Origin: JABFRG01 sp046351415
Lineage (GTDB): Bacteria > Myxococcota_A > Polyangia > Polyangiales > Polyangiaceae
Direction: 5' to 3'
Assembly: GCA_046351415.1 (NCBI GenBank)
Contig: JAXLYO010000004.1
Coordinates: 310,001 to 374,000 of the forward strand
DNA length: 64,000 nt
The notes beneath the pieces were generated by a model that searched no databases, had not been told where the DNA came from, and worked only from the letters and a program-made list of their open reading frames with translations. The stretch's first letter is position 1; every line of letters starts with the position of its first letter. Below, one piece after another: positions 8,995 through 19,200 of the stretch. The translations under genes and the position numbers were made by a program.

Positions 8995-11630
8995 GAGTCG
9001 TCGCCGCCGGTGTTGCCCTCGCCGGGCGCAGGGACGCGCTTCTGGCCACGGTCGGTCACGAGACCCAGAGAAGGAAGGCGGTCGATGGCAGCCTCGATAC
9101 GCTCCATTTCGGATGCCGCGTCAGAGAGAACGCGACTGACTTCGCTCGCCTCTTCGCGGATGAGCGTCGGGGTGATCGTCTTCAAGGGTTTCGTGACCTG
9201 CTCGTCGATCCAAGCTTCGATGCGAGCCCGTTCGGTCTCTTTGTGACCGCCTTCGCCCGCGAACTTCGCGAGGCGACCCTCGAGCTCGCGTGCCCAAATA
9301 CATGCATTTTGGTGCCGTCGCGTGAGATAGCCCGGTTCGAAGGGGTCGCGCTTGGCCCAGTCCTCGATACCGGCACTTTCGGCGAGTGCTTGCGCTTCAT
9401 TGATGACCCTTCGCCAACCACCCGTGTCGTTGTCCTCGTAGGCCTTTGCGCCTCGCGTTTCGAGCGAAGCGATCTTCTTTTCCCAGTCGGCGCGCGAGAG
9501 CCCGAGAAGGCCGTCGGAAGCTCGATAGACGACGCGTCTCAGTTGATCGAGGCTGTGTTCGAAGACGTGCATCGGCGGGCTCAAGTCTTCACCGACGCGA
9601 CCGCGATGCTCTTCGACGAGATCTCGAAGCTGTCCGAAGATGGCTTTCGCTTTGCTGGGGTCGGTGCGCAGCGACTCTCGGAGCAGATGGATCAATCGCT
9701 CGCTGTCGCGTCGATATCCGTCGAGAACGGTGCCCCAGAGCGAGCGCGAGACTTCTTCGGCGCTCGCGAGAAGCGCGTCGGTATGCCCTTCGGGGTCGAG
9801 CTCCAAGAGCTCCGGAGCTTCCACGACGGCGCTCACGCGTTCGTTTCCGACTTCGGCCGTGGCTTGGATGCGCATCGATTCGTCACACGAAATGGTCACT
9901 TCGACCGGGGACCCCACCGCAAGAGTCGTGGGGACCGAAATGACGAGCGTCTTGATCGGCAAACGATTCTGGAGAATGCGGAGCGTGACGGCGCCACTCT
10001 GGTCGCCCGTGTAGAACACTTCACTCGTGCGAGCGGGCAGCCCTGTCCCTCGCGCGATGAGGGAGCGCCGCGCGCGTTTTCCAGCGCGGACGACTTCGAT
10101 GCCGAGGTCTTTCGCGAGAACCGACGCACGGGTGAGGGGACTCGGTCTCGGCCTTACCTCACCGCAGTGGAGCGTGAACGAGAACTCCGAGACGGGCGTC
10201 CCCAGGTCTGTCTGCAGTGCGAGCACCACGGGCGTGGAGCTTCCGAGCGGCAGCTCTGCTTCGATACGCTCGACCTTTCCGACGGGACCGAGAGCACACT
10301 CACCGAGCATGGTTTCGCCACTCCACAGCGCAGCGGACTTGGCTCGCTCCGCCTCCGCGCCCGAGGGCAGACGCTCGAAGCCAAGACGCACCTTCTCGCG
10401 AGACGACGCGAAGGGACTCGTCATGCGAATGGCGCCCTCTGGTTCGGTGCTTCTCAGGATGGTGCCGAACGAGCTGGCGGCGAACACGGCTGCGCCGAGT
10501 GCGACACTCGTATCGACTTCGTCTTGCCACAGATGTTTGCCTCGGGAACGCTCGACGATGGCTTCGCGCACCGCACGGACGACCATCGGAACGCGCGTGG
10601 AACCGCCGACGAGAATGACGTGATCGATGTGCTCGACGGATACTTCGGCGCTTCGCGCGCTCTCGGCCAAAGCACGCTCGCAGCAGGCAATCGTGCTTTC
10701 GACGTAGCTTCGAATGACGGACTCGTATTCTTCGCGTCCCACGTCCCTTTGGAACGAAACGGACTCGCCGTTCTTGTCGACGACGAACTCTGCCTTCGCG
10801 ATGCTGACCACTTGGCTCGTGGAGAGAGCTTCCTTGATTTCCTGTGCAAGATGCACGAGTCGTTGGAATCGTTTGCGATCTTCTGCGTCATTCCCGACGT
10901 CGAGCTCGAGCGCATAGCCAGACGCGCAGAGCTCCGTTCGGAGCACCTCGGCGAAGCGTCGGTCGAAGTCGTCGCCGCCGAGATAGTTGTCTCCTTCGAT
11001 GGCAAGCACGTGGTACTCGCCGGCGGTCACGCGGAGGATGGATACGTCGAACGTTCCGCCACCGAGGTCGTAGACGAGGATATTGCCGTCGCCCGCGATC
11101 TCGTCGTGTTTCCACGCGTGATACATCGCAGCGGCGGTGGGCTCTTGGAGGATGCCGCACACCGTGAGTCCCGCGAGCTCACCGGCCTTGCGCGTGGCTT
11201 CCACCTGTGGCCCGTCGAAATACGCAGGCACCGTGATGACGGCCCGAACGACATCGAGCTCGTCTCCTACCTGAGCCGTGAGGTGTTCGCGCATGCGTGC
11301 TGCGAGTTCGCCCAGAATCTTCGCTGACACCTCGGCCGGAGTGAGTTGTCCGTCGCCCAAGGCCACCGTGGTGGTCTGCCCCATGCTGCGCTTGATGGAC
11401 TCGACGAGGGGGGCACCGCCACCTCGCATGTTTCTGGCCGCGTGTCCGACGACGAACTCTTTGGTGCGCCCGTTCCATGCCACCGCCGAGGGGACCGTCT
11501 TTCGACCGAACTTGTCGGCGTAGATGAGAAGGTCGCGTTCGTTGGGCGACAGCCATGCGATTTCGGAATTGGTCGTCCCGAGGTCGATGCCAACGGCGCG
11601 ATCGATGCGTGTCCGTGCACTTCCGGTCAT
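8991..11630 (-). CDS. Hsp70-family chaperone (DnaK-like) with long C-terminal extension
   Basis: An ATP-driven chaperone of the Hsp70/actin fold. The nucleotide-binding domain is complete: GIDLGTTNSE (phosphate 1, residues 14-23), VPAYFD (134-139), DLGGGTFD (188-195), VGGSTRVP (341-348) and LGAAVFA (378-384). At 879 residues it is about 240 longer than ordinary DnaK. The region after residue 400 diverges: a beta-rich substrate-binding-like part (about 400-600) and then a long helical, charged C-terminus with no acidic EEVD-type end. It is therefore a paralogue rather than the housekeeping DnaK. It sits between a small J-domain-like gene (ATGA overlap) and a helical-repeat gene (GTGA overlap), forming a likely dedicated chaperone set. 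Confidence 0.9.
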   Translation of the reverse strand: MTGSARTRIDRAVGIDLGTTNSEIAWLSPNERDLLIYADKFGRKTVPSAVAWNGRTKEFVVGHAARNMRGGGAPLVESIKRSMGQTTTVALGDGQLTPAEVSAKILGELAARMREHLTAQVGDELDVVRAVITVPAYFDGPQVEATRKAGELAGLTVCGILQEPTAAAMYHAWKHDEIAGDGNILVYDLGGGTFDVSILRVTAGEYHVLAIEGDNYLGGDDFDRRFAEVLRTELCASGYALELDVGNDAEDRKRFQRLVHLAQEIKEALSTSQVVSIAKAEFVVDKNGESVSFQRDVGREEYESVIRSYVESTIACCERALAESARSAEVSVEHIDHVILVGGSTRVPMVVRAVREAIVERSRGKHLWQDEVDTSVALGAAVFAASSFGTILRSTEPEGAIRMTSPFASSREKVRLGFERLPSGAEAERAKSAALWSGETMLGECALGPVGKVERIEAELPLGSSTPVVLALQTDLGTPVSEFSFTLHCGEVRPRPSPLTRASVLAKDLGIEVVRAGKRARRSLIARGTGLPARTSEVFYTGDQSGAVTLRILQNRLPIKTLVISVPTTLAVGSPVEVTISCDESMRIQATAEVGNERVSAVVEAPELLELDPEGHTDALLASAEEVSRSLWGTVLDGYRRDSERLIHLLRESLRTDPSKAKAIFGQLRDLVEEHRGRVGEDLSPPMHVFEHSLDQLRRVVYRASDGLLGLSRADWEKKIASLETRGAKAYEDNDTGGWRRVINEAQALAESAGIEDWAKRDPFEPGYLTRRHQNACIWARELEGRLAKFAGEGGHKETERARIEAWIDEQVTKPLKTITPTLIREEASEVSRVLSDAASEMERIEAAIDRLPSLGLVTDRGQKRVPAPGEGNTGGDDS

Positions 11631-11992
11631 GAAAACTCCCTACGCAAAGGCTCGTACGACGCAAGCACGGGGTCGGTCAGGGCGAGAAGGCGCGCGCCTC
11701 TCGATGGCGGTGCGGGCGCCCCAAACGTGATCGGAAGGACGTCGAGTGGAGGAACCTCGGGAGCAGTCTGACGCCTCGTGGTCAGTGAGCCTGCGGGAGG
11801 CCGTACATCGGGGCCGGCCTCGAGCGAGAGGAAAGCGCGCTCGGTAGGCTTCTTCGTGAGCAGCTCCCACGCGGCGCGGAGCTCGTCGCGTTCAGCCTCC
11901 GAAGTTGCATCTTCCAGCCGCTCCCGAAGTTGCTCGGTCAGTTCTCGCGGGGTCTGATGCGGCTCGAGGCCGTAGCGGACGAAAGGATTCAT
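11627..11992 (-). CDS. Small J-domain-like protein without an HPD motif (putative Hsp70 partner)
   Basis: A 121-residue protein opening NPFVRYGLEPHQTPRELTEQ, which has the pattern of a J-domain start (aromatic, then GL, then a helix beginning TP-E). It is followed by a second helix (ERDELRAAWELLTKKP) resembling J-domain helix III with its usual A-E-L-L. The His-Pro-Asp loop that stimulates Hsp70 ATPase activity is not present and the intervening helix is short, so this is at best a degenerate J domain. The C-terminal half is Pro-rich. It is first in the operon and overlaps the Hsp70 start by four bases. The J-like assignment is inference from pattern and position. Confidence 0.55.
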   Translation of the reverse strand: MNPFVRYGLEPHQTPRELTEQLRERLEDATSEAERDELRAAWELLTKKPTERAFLSLEAGPDVRPPAGSLTTRRQTAPEVPPLDVLPITFGAPAPPSRGARLLALTDPVLASYEPLRREFS

Positions 11993-12055
11993 CGCGTACC
12001 CCGAACCTTTGCATAGGGCGCCCGAGCCATCAAGTCGCTAGAATCGCGAGCACGC
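11993..12055. promoter_or_regulatory. Divergent promoter region between Hsp70 operon and 12056 gene
   Basis: These 63 bases separate the start codons of two oppositely transcribed genes, so both promoters must lie here or inside the coding starts. I see no CIRCE-type inverted repeat and no confident -10/-35 pair. The short shared region suggests the leftward operon and the rightward gene are co-regulated. Confidence 0.4.
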
Positions 12056-13312
12056 ATGGCGAGTCAGCGCTCTTTCGAACGCTCCGAAGACGAAGTGTGG
12101 CTTCGTTGCTTGTTCCGTCATCACGTGGGTGGCGTGCAGAGGGGGCAATTTGCGGAGGGAAGCTCACCCGAGATCGATCCGCGCCTATCGGGCGTGTTCG
12201 AGGCATTCCGCGCGCATCCGGCTTTCGCAGCCCTTCTCGAGCTGCCGTCGGCGGAGGAATTCGGTCGTGGATGCGCTTCGTTCTTGGAGAACCAGCCCCT
12301 TGCGACACTGGCGCCGAGCACGCACCACATGCTCGCCATCTATTTCGCGGAGGTGGCGCGCGTCGTATGGTCCGAGGCACCCGCGTACTCCGAAGCACCC
12401 GCGAATACCGCAGCACGGTACCTCACGCGCTCCCTCGCACACTGGCTGTGTCTTCACCTCGAGAAGACCTACCTTCGCGAGTGGGTGACGCAGAGCCTCG
12501 GCAGCGAAGCGGACGCGCCGGCGATCGCGCTCGCGTTCATGGAGCGGGTCATGTCGAAGCTCGCCGCCATCGTGCGCGCGTCACCGAAAGCCGAAGTCAC
12601 CTCGGCCCGCGTCGTGATGCAGGTTCTCTCTCCTCGTCATCGTGAAGACATATGGATGCTCGCGGGGGCTCCTCGTGAAAGCGCATCGCCTTTTCGTCGG
12701 GCCATGGAGGGCGCGTACGAAGGCGTCGCGCATGAACTCATGGATGCTTTCGTCGCAGATGTCGAGGCTTCGAAAGCCCAGGGCCGCGACCCGAGCGACC
12801 GAGCAGCGCGCATCGTCGCTCTGGGGACACGCCTCTCTGCGCTGACGGCGCACTTGCCGGACGCGGAAACCCTCGTCCTCGAACACGCCGAGCCCATCGG
12901 GTGGGACCTCCGGCGAGCGAAGCAGTGGAAGGCGCTCGCGCACCTCTACGGTATGCTGAGTGACCTCGTGTTGCGGCTCGCAGCACGCGTCGAGGGCGAC
13001 AGTGAACAGTTCGCTTATGCGGCCCGGGCGGCGCAGGCGCTCACGTTTCTCTCTGATGCGCGCGAAGATCTTCCCGTACGTATCGAGCTGACCGAGCGCG
13101 CGCTTCGCATTTGCCCGGGGCATCCCATGGCGGCCACCATGTTGTCATTCTACCTCGCCAGCAGAGGGCTACAGCTTTTGCGCGAGGCGGGGGCCCAGAA
13201 GCCGGAGACGCGAGCGGAAGTGCGTGTGCTCTACGAGCGCGCGAAAACGCTCGACCCGAAAGACGAAGCGGTGAAGAAGCTGGGCGCGCTGCTTTCGGCG
13301 CTCGGAACGTGA
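12056..13312 (+). CDS. Alpha-helical (TPR-like) hypothetical protein
   Basis: A 418-residue soluble protein with no signal peptide. Residues 1-330 are helical without a recognisable family. The C-terminal 80 residues look like TPR units (RIELTERALRICPGHPMAAT and VLYERAKTLDPKDEAVKKLG). It is transcribed divergently from the Hsp70 operon across 63 bases. Its helical-repeat nature parallels the protein encoded by 7696-8994. I infer a link to the Hsp70 set from position only. It ends seven bases before the convergent phosphatase gene. Confidence 0.6.
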   Translation: MASQRSFERSEDEVWLRCLFRHHVGGVQRGQFAEGSSPEIDPRLSGVFEAFRAHPAFAALLELPSAEEFGRGCASFLENQPLATLAPSTHHMLAIYFAEVARVVWSEAPAYSEAPANTAARYLTRSLAHWLCLHLEKTYLREWVTQSLGSEADAPAIALAFMERVMSKLAAIVRASPKAEVTSARVVMQVLSPRHREDIWMLAGAPRESASPFRRAMEGAYEGVAHELMDAFVADVEASKAQGRDPSDRAARIVALGTRLSALTAHLPDAETLVLEHAEPIGWDLRRAKQWKALAHLYGMLSDLVLRLAARVEGDSEQFAYAARAAQALTFLSDAREDLPVRIELTERALRICPGHPMAATMLSFYLASRGLQLLREAGAQKPETRAEVRVLYERAKTLDPKDEAVKKLGALLSALGT

Positions 13313-13319
13313 GCAACGC

Positions 13320-14012
13320 TCAGGCTGCGCGGCTACCCTGAGGGTCGAAATAGATGCGCTTTGCAGCTACCGAACAAAGCTGCTTCATCTCGCGGTCGTC
13401 TGTCGGCGCGAGAATGGTTTCGCGTTCGCCGAGGACGAGGGCCGTGAGGCGGTTGCCGTAGACACAGCCCGTATCGAGGCCCGTCGAGAAGGGTTGCAGC
13501 TGAAGGCCAGCCATCGCGTGGTGTCCGAAGACGATGTGCGTCGGGCCGTAGTAGCGTTCGCTCCAGAGGACCATCTCTCCGTCGTTCTCTCGAAGAACGC
13601 GAATATGGAGGAGGTCCTTGGGGTCCTGCTTCTCCCAAGAAACGGTCGGATCGACGCCAGCATGTACGATGCGGATGTTGTGTTCCGGAAGGTCGAGTGA
13701 AAGGGGCGCCCACTCGAGCAGCTTCCAATCTCGTGGCCGAAGCTCTTCTGCGACTTTGCGGTGACCTGGATTCAGGATGCCGAGGTTGCCCTCCTCTTTC
13801 GCGAGGAGCAGCTTCGCCTCGTGGTTGCCGCGTACGAGGAGAGCGCCCTTTTCGTGCGCGATGTCGAGGACGCCCAGTGAATCAGGGCCGCGCGCGACGA
13901 GGTCGCCGACGAAGACGAGGCGGTCGCCGGTGTCGAAGCGCACGCGATCGAGCAGAACCGAAAGTTCGTCCGCACACCCGTGGACGTCGCCGACGATGAC
14001 GGTACGCCCCAC
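13320..14012 (-). CDS. PPP-family metallophosphatase (diadenosine tetraphosphatase/PrpE-like)
   Basis: A 230-residue calcineurin-like phosphoesterase of the PPP group. The metal-binding motifs appear in order: GDVHG (about residues 8-12), GDLVARGPDS (the GDxxxRG motif), GNHE, and a later His in VFGHHAMAG. Short single-domain members of this family act as symmetrical Ap4A hydrolases or as Ser/Thr/Tyr protein phosphatases; the sequence does not decide which. The GTG start follows the glgC stop with one intervening base, so it is probably co-transcribed with and coupled to glgC. That could hint at a role in nucleotide or glycogen metabolism. Confidence 0.8.
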   Translation of the reverse strand: MGRTVIVGDVHGCADELSVLLDRVRFDTGDRLVFVGDLVARGPDSLGVLDIAHEKGALLVRGNHEAKLLLAKEEGNLGILNPGHRKVAEELRPRDWKLLEWAPLSLDLPEHNIRIVHAGVDPTVSWEKQDPKDLLHIRVLRENDGEMVLWSERYYGPTHIVFGHHAMAGLQLQPFSTGLDTGCVYGNRLTALVLGERETILAPTDDREMKQLCSVAAKRIYFDPQGSRAA

Positions 14013-14013
14013 G

Positions 14014-15291
14014 CTATCTTCCCCTACCGGAGGCCGGTGGCGTGAGATCGTCGAGTCTCGCCCGTTTCGGAATGACGACGATGCCGTTGTCGGTCACGAA
14101 GAACCGCTGCCGGTCGTGTTCGCGGTTGTATCCGATGGTCGTATTGGGCGGGATGACGACGTCCTTGTCGACGATGCAGCGGCGAAGCTTCGCGTGGCGC
14201 CCAACGACGACTCGCTCGAACAGCACGCTCTCTTCGACTTCGGCAAACGAGTGGACACGACAGCCTACCGACAACACGCTTCGGTGGATACGACCGCCGG
14301 AGATGATGCAACCGTGTGAGACCATCGAATCGGTTGCGATACCGACGCGGGCTTGCGTTTCGTCGCGGAAAACGAACTTGGCCGGCGGGTCGTGGGTGTT
14401 GCCCGTGCGAATGGGCCAGCGGGCGTTGTAGAGGTTGAACTGCGGGTCGATGGAGATGAGGTCCATCTGCGCTTCCCAATAGGCCTCGATCGTCCCGATG
14501 TCGCGCCAATAGCTCGCGTGATGCTCTTCGCCGGGCAGTACGTTCGTCATGAAATCGTACGCGTAGACCGGCATGCCGGCGCGAACCATGTGCGGCAATA
14601 CGTCGTGACCGAAGTCGTGCTTCGACTCCTCGTCGGAAAGCTCGGCGTCGCGCGAGATCTCCGCGGACAAGATGCTCGTCTCGAAGATGTAGTTGCCCAT
14701 CGAGGCGAGGCAATGCGTCGGCTTACCGGGAATGGTCGGCGGATTGTCGACCTTCTCGTGGAAGGCTAGGACGCGACCGTCGGTGTCGATCTCCATGACA
14801 CCAAAGGCGCTGGCTTCGGCCTTGGGCACCGGGATCGCGGCGATGGTCGCGGCGGCGCCTTTCTTGACGTGCGCCTCGATCACCTGGCGGACGTCCATCT
14901 TGTAGACGTGGTCGCCGCCGAAGACTGCGACGAGGTCGGGGCGGTCATCGTCGATGACGTGGTGGCACTGGTAGACTGCGTCGGCAGAGCCCTTGTACCA
15001 ATTCGTGCCCATGCGCTGCTGCGCGGGGATTGTCTCGATGAAGTTGTCGAGGACGGGGGAGAGGCGCCACATGCGGGCGATGTGCTCTTCGAGGGAGGCG
15101 CTCTTGTACTGCGTGAGCACTTTGATACGGGCCATCTCCGAGTTCACGAAGTTGGAGAGCACGATGTCGATGATGCGGTAGCGACCACCGAACGGAACGG
15201 CCGGCTTGGCACGGTCGAGTGTGAGAGGGTGCAAGCGGCGACCCTCGCCACCGGCCAGGATCATCACGAGCACGCGTTTGCCGAGCAACAT
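14014..15291 (-). CDS. glgC: Glucose-1-phosphate adenylyltransferase GlgC
   Basis: Makes ADP-glucose from ATP and glucose-1-phosphate, the committed step of bacterial glycogen synthesis. The nucleotidyltransferase signature is clear: LAGGEGRRLHPLT near the N-terminus, AKPAVPFGGRYRIIDI, the substrate-binding GTADA-like site (here KGSADAVYQ), FGGDHVYKMD with its metal-binding Asp, and YWRDIGTIEAYWEA. The C-terminal third is a left-handed beta-helix (hexapeptide-like repeats such as SVLSVGCRVHSFAEVEESVLF). The ATG at 15291 gives 425 residues and is preceded by a strong GGAGGGA ribosome-binding site; the frame runs 20 codons further upstream without such a site. It is divergent from xdhC. Confidence 0.95.
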   Translation of the reverse strand: MLLGKRVLVMILAGGEGRRLHPLTLDRAKPAVPFGGRYRIIDIVLSNFVNSEMARIKVLTQYKSASLEEHIARMWRLSPVLDNFIETIPAQQRMGTNWYKGSADAVYQCHHVIDDDRPDLVAVFGGDHVYKMDVRQVIEAHVKKGAAATIAAIPVPKAEASAFGVMEIDTDGRVLAFHEKVDNPPTIPGKPTHCLASMGNYIFETSILSAEISRDAELSDEESKHDFGHDVLPHMVRAGMPVYAYDFMTNVLPGEEHHASYWRDIGTIEAYWEAQMDLISIDPQFNLYNARWPIRTGNTHDPPAKFVFRDETQARVGIATDSMVSHGCIISGGRIHRSVLSVGCRVHSFAEVEESVLFERVVVGRHAKLRRCIVDKDVVIPPNTTIGYNREHDRQRFFVTDNGIVVIPKRARLDDLTPPASGRGR

Positions 15292-15356
15292 GGGGAACTC
15301 CCTCCATCCTAGCACCCCTTCTGGCGTGCTGGCGCGCGTGATACGTTGCATGGGCG

Positions 15357-16214
15357 ATGAAGCCGCTCGTTTCTGCGGAAATCCCTATCGACCCCACGCT
15401 CGTCGTGCCCAAAGCGGCTCGAACGGCGGAGGTGCTCGCAGCGGCCGCGGAGCACATCAAAGCCGGGCGAGGAGGTGCGATGGCAACGGTGTTCGCGCGG
15501 CACGGTTCCGCGCCTTCCACACCCGGTCAAAAGCTCTTTCTCGGGGATGATGGCGTGGCCCTCGGAACGGTCGGCGGTGGAGCCGTCGAACGAGAAGTCT
15601 TGCGTGCCTTGGGCGCGATGGTCCGCGCAGCCCGCGAAGACGACAAGCCCGAGGCGCGCGAGCCGCGACTCGAGACGTTCAAACTGGGGCCGGAGCTGGC
15701 GATGTGTTGCGGCGGGCGCGTCGATATCCTGCTCGAGCCTCTCGTCGCATCGCTCCCGTGCTTCATCGTGGGCGGCGGACACGTCGCTGCTGCGCTCGGA
15801 CCGATGCTCGCCCGCCTCGGCTTCGCGGTGACGGTCGCCGACGAGCGCGAGGGATTCGCCGATGACGACCGCATCCCCGGCGTTCTCAACGTTCAAGGTG
15901 AGTTCGACGATGTCGGGAGCGACCTCCCCGACCACACCCTCGTCCTCGTCATGACGCACGACCACGCGCTCGACCAGCGCGTCATCGAGTGGGCCGTCAC
16001 GAAGCCTTTCCCCTACATCGGCGGTGTAGGCAGTCGCGCCAAAGCCCAGCGTGTGCGGGACCGCCTGCTCCACAAAGGCTTCACCGAGGAAGCTTGCGAT
16101 CGCGTCCGAATGCCCGTGGGGCTCGACATCGGCGCGCGGCTTCCCGAGGAAATCGCAGTTTCCATCGCTGCCGAGCTCGTCGCCTATCGTCGAAAAACGC
16201 TGCAGCGGCGGTGA
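15357..16214 (+). CDS. xdhC: XdhC-family molybdenum cofactor insertion protein
   Basis: XdhC binds sulphurated molybdenum cofactor and hands it to xanthine dehydrogenase. The N-terminal XdhC/CoxI region contains MATVFARHGSAPSTPGQK and the family pattern GTVGGGAVEREV, followed by MCCGGRVDILLEPL. The C-terminal Rossmann-like domain has FIVGGGHVAAALGPMLA and PYIGGVGSRAKAQRVRDRL. At 285 residues it is of normal length. The next gene, 34 bases downstream on the same strand, is the xanthine dehydrogenase it should serve, which supports the assignment. Confidence 0.92.
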   Translation: MKPLVSAEIPIDPTLVVPKAARTAEVLAAAAEHIKAGRGGAMATVFARHGSAPSTPGQKLFLGDDGVALGTVGGGAVEREVLRALGAMVRAAREDDKPEAREPRLETFKLGPELAMCCGGRVDILLEPLVASLPCFIVGGGHVAAALGPMLARLGFAVTVADEREGFADDDRIPGVLNVQGEFDDVGSDLPDHTLVLVMTHDHALDQRVIEWAVTKPFPYIGGVGSRAKAQRVRDRLLHKGFTEEACDRVRMPVGLDIGARLPEEIAVSIAAELVAYRRKTLQRR

Positions 16215-16248
16215 CTTTCGCGCGTCACGCGCGTAGCATGACCGGTCC

Positions 16249-19200
16249 ATGGCTTCGGGGTTTTCGTTCACGCTCAATGGCAAATCGGTCGCGGTTCACG
16301 AAGCGTCCACGAACCAATCACTCCTCTCGTGGCTTCGAGAGAACGGCCACACGGGAAGCAAAGAAGGTTGCGCCGAGGGAGATTGCGGGGCCTGTACGGT
16401 CGCGTTCGTCGAGCGCGATGCGCAAGGACGGACGACGTACCGCGCCATCAACAGCTGCATCACGCTCGTCCCGATGGTGGCCGGGCGCGAAGTCGTCACC
16501 GTCGAGGGGCTCGCCGACATCGAAAAGGGTACGCTCCACCCGGTACAAGACGCGATGGTCGAGGCCTATGGTTCACAGTGCGGCTACTGCACGCCGGGCT
16601 TCGTCGTTTCCATGTTCGAGGCTTACTACCGTGACGATCTCGGCTCGACGGACGCAGAACGAAAGCGGAAAGTTGGCGATCAACTGAACGGCAATCTCTG
16701 CCGCTGCACGGGTTACCGCCCCATTCGAGAGGCCATGATGGACGCTCTTGCCCGCAAGAAAACGGCGGGCGCGGACCTTTTCCAACTTCGCTTGAAGCGC
16801 GCGGCCGATCCCCTTCCGCCACTCACGTACGAGCACGGGGAGCAGACGTTTTTGCGGCCGACCACCCTGCGGGAACTCCTCGCGCTGCGAAGCCAATTTC
16901 CGAAAGCGGAGCTCGTCTGCGGCGCCACGGAAATTGGCGTTTACATCAACAAGAAAGGCACGTCTTACGCGACGCTCATCTCGACGGAAGCGGTTCGCGA
17001 GCTCACCGCGATCACCAAGACGGACGAGGCATTCACCATCGGCGGGGCGGCGAGTCTCACGGCGGTCGAGGAAGCGCTCGCCGGTGAGTATCCGATGATC
17101 GACAAGATGCTCTGGGTGTTCGCATCCCGGCAGATTCGTAGCCGAGCGAGCATCGCAGGAAATATCGTTACGGCGTCGCCGATCGGGGACACACCTCCGC
17201 TCCTGCTCGCGCTCGATGCGGACGTGGTGCTCGAGAGCGTGCACGGAAAGCGCGTCGTTGCCATTGCCGACTTCTTCACGGGCTACCGAAAATCCGTTCT
17301 CGGAGCCGACGAAGTGGTGACGGCCATCGTGCTGCCACGCGGAAAGGGCAAAGCGCACACGCGGCTCTCCGACTCGTACAAGGTATCGAAGCGTCGGGAG
17401 CTCGACATCAGCATCGCCGCTGCGGCCTTCGTGGTCGATTTGGACGAGAACGGCATCGTCGTGCACGCGCGCCTCGCCTACGGAGGCGTCGCGGCCACGC
17501 CCGCAAGGGCAAAGAAGGCAGAGACGCACCTCGTCGGCAAACCGTGGAACGAAGCAACGATGCTGTCGACCTGCGCGGTCCTACGCGAAGAGTTCACACC
17601 GCTATCAGATGTCCGCTCGGGCAAAGACTTTCGCGTCGGCCTCGTTGCGACGCTGTTCGAGAAGTTCTTCCGCGGTGACCGCAGCGAAGCGCAGGACACG
17701 CCCATCGTCTTCGATGACGCGAATCCAGACGACGTACTCGTCGTCGTGGAACGACCGCGAGGTCTCAAGCACGAGAGCGCGCGTGGTCACGTGACCGGAG
17801 GAGCGCGTTACGTCGACGACGAATCGCGCAGGCGGCCCATGCTCGAAATGTGGCCCGTCCTTTCCAAGGTTGCCGCTGGCAAGCTCGTGCGGGTCGATAC
17901 GGAAGCAGCCTCGAACATGCCGGGCGTCCACTGCATCCTCACCGCGAAGGACATTCCGGGCGACAACGACATCGGCGCCGTACGCAAAGACGAGCCGCTC
18001 CTCGCAGAGGGCGACATTCGTTTCCACGGGCAGATGATCGCCATGGTGGTTGCGGGCAGTTACGAAGAGGCAAAGCGTGCTGCAGAGAAGGTCGTGGTCG
18101 AGGTCGAAGAAGCGCCCGCCATTCTGGGCATTGCCGAAGCCATTGCCAAGGAGAGCTTCCACACGCAGCCTCACGTGATCGCTCGTGGTGACGTCGCGGC
18201 AGCGCTCGCGGTCGCCCCGCATCGTGTCCAAGGTGTTTTCGAGTGCGGCGGGCAGGAGCACTTCTATCTCGAATCACAAGCCGCATGGGCGGAGTGGGGC
18301 GATGACGATGACGTGTTCGTTTCTTCTTCGACGCAACACCCTTCGGAGATCCAGGCCGTCATTTCGCACGTGATGCACGTCCCGCGGAACAAGGTCACGG
18401 TCCAAGCGCCGCGCATGGGCGGCGGCTTCGGTGGCAAGGAAACGCAAGGCAACGGGTTCGCAGCGCTGGCGGTTCTGGCTGCCAAGAAGACTCGCAAGCC
18501 CGTCCGTGTCCAGCTCGATCGCGACATCGACATGACGGTGACCGGCAAACGCCATCCCTTCCACTTCCGCTACGAAGCGGGCTTCGAGAATGATGGGCGT
18601 ATCAAGGCCGCCCGGGTCTTCGTGGTGAACGACGGCGGTTACGCGCTCGACCTTTCGGAGTCGATCTGCGACCGCGCGCTCTTCCATCTCGACAACGCGT
18701 ACTTCATCCCGAACGTGCACTTCGAAGGCCGTGTCGCCAAGACGAACGCCGTTTCGCACACGGCTTTCCGTGGCTTCGGCGGACCCCAGGGCATGCTCGC
18801 GATGGAAGAGATCCTCGACCGCATCGCGCGCACACTCGGCATTCGTCCTGAAGTGGTCCGCGAGCGCAACCTCTATCGTGGGACGGGCGAAACCAACACG
18901 ACCCACTACGGTCAGGCGCTCGAGGACGAGCGTATTCCGCACATGTGGAATGCTCTCATGAGCTCTTCGTCGTTCGCGGAGCGTCGCGATGAAATTGCGG
19001 CGTGGAATGCGAAGAGCCCCAAAATCAAACGAGGCATCGCCATCACTCCGGTGAAGTTCGGCATCTCGTTCACCGCGACGTTCCTCAACCAAGCGGGGGC
19101 GCTCGTGCATGTCTATCGTGACGGCACGGTGCAGGTGAACCACGGCGGTACGGAGATGGGGCAGGGCCTCTACACCAAGATGCAAGGCGTTGCGATGCGG

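Noticed and set aside
7417..11327. Long open frames on the plus strand opposite the helical-repeat and Hsp70 genes
   Set aside because: The minus strand carries recognisable Hsp70 motifs throughout; the plus-strand frames have Arg/Ser/Ala-rich compositions typical of antisense frames in G+C-rich DNA.
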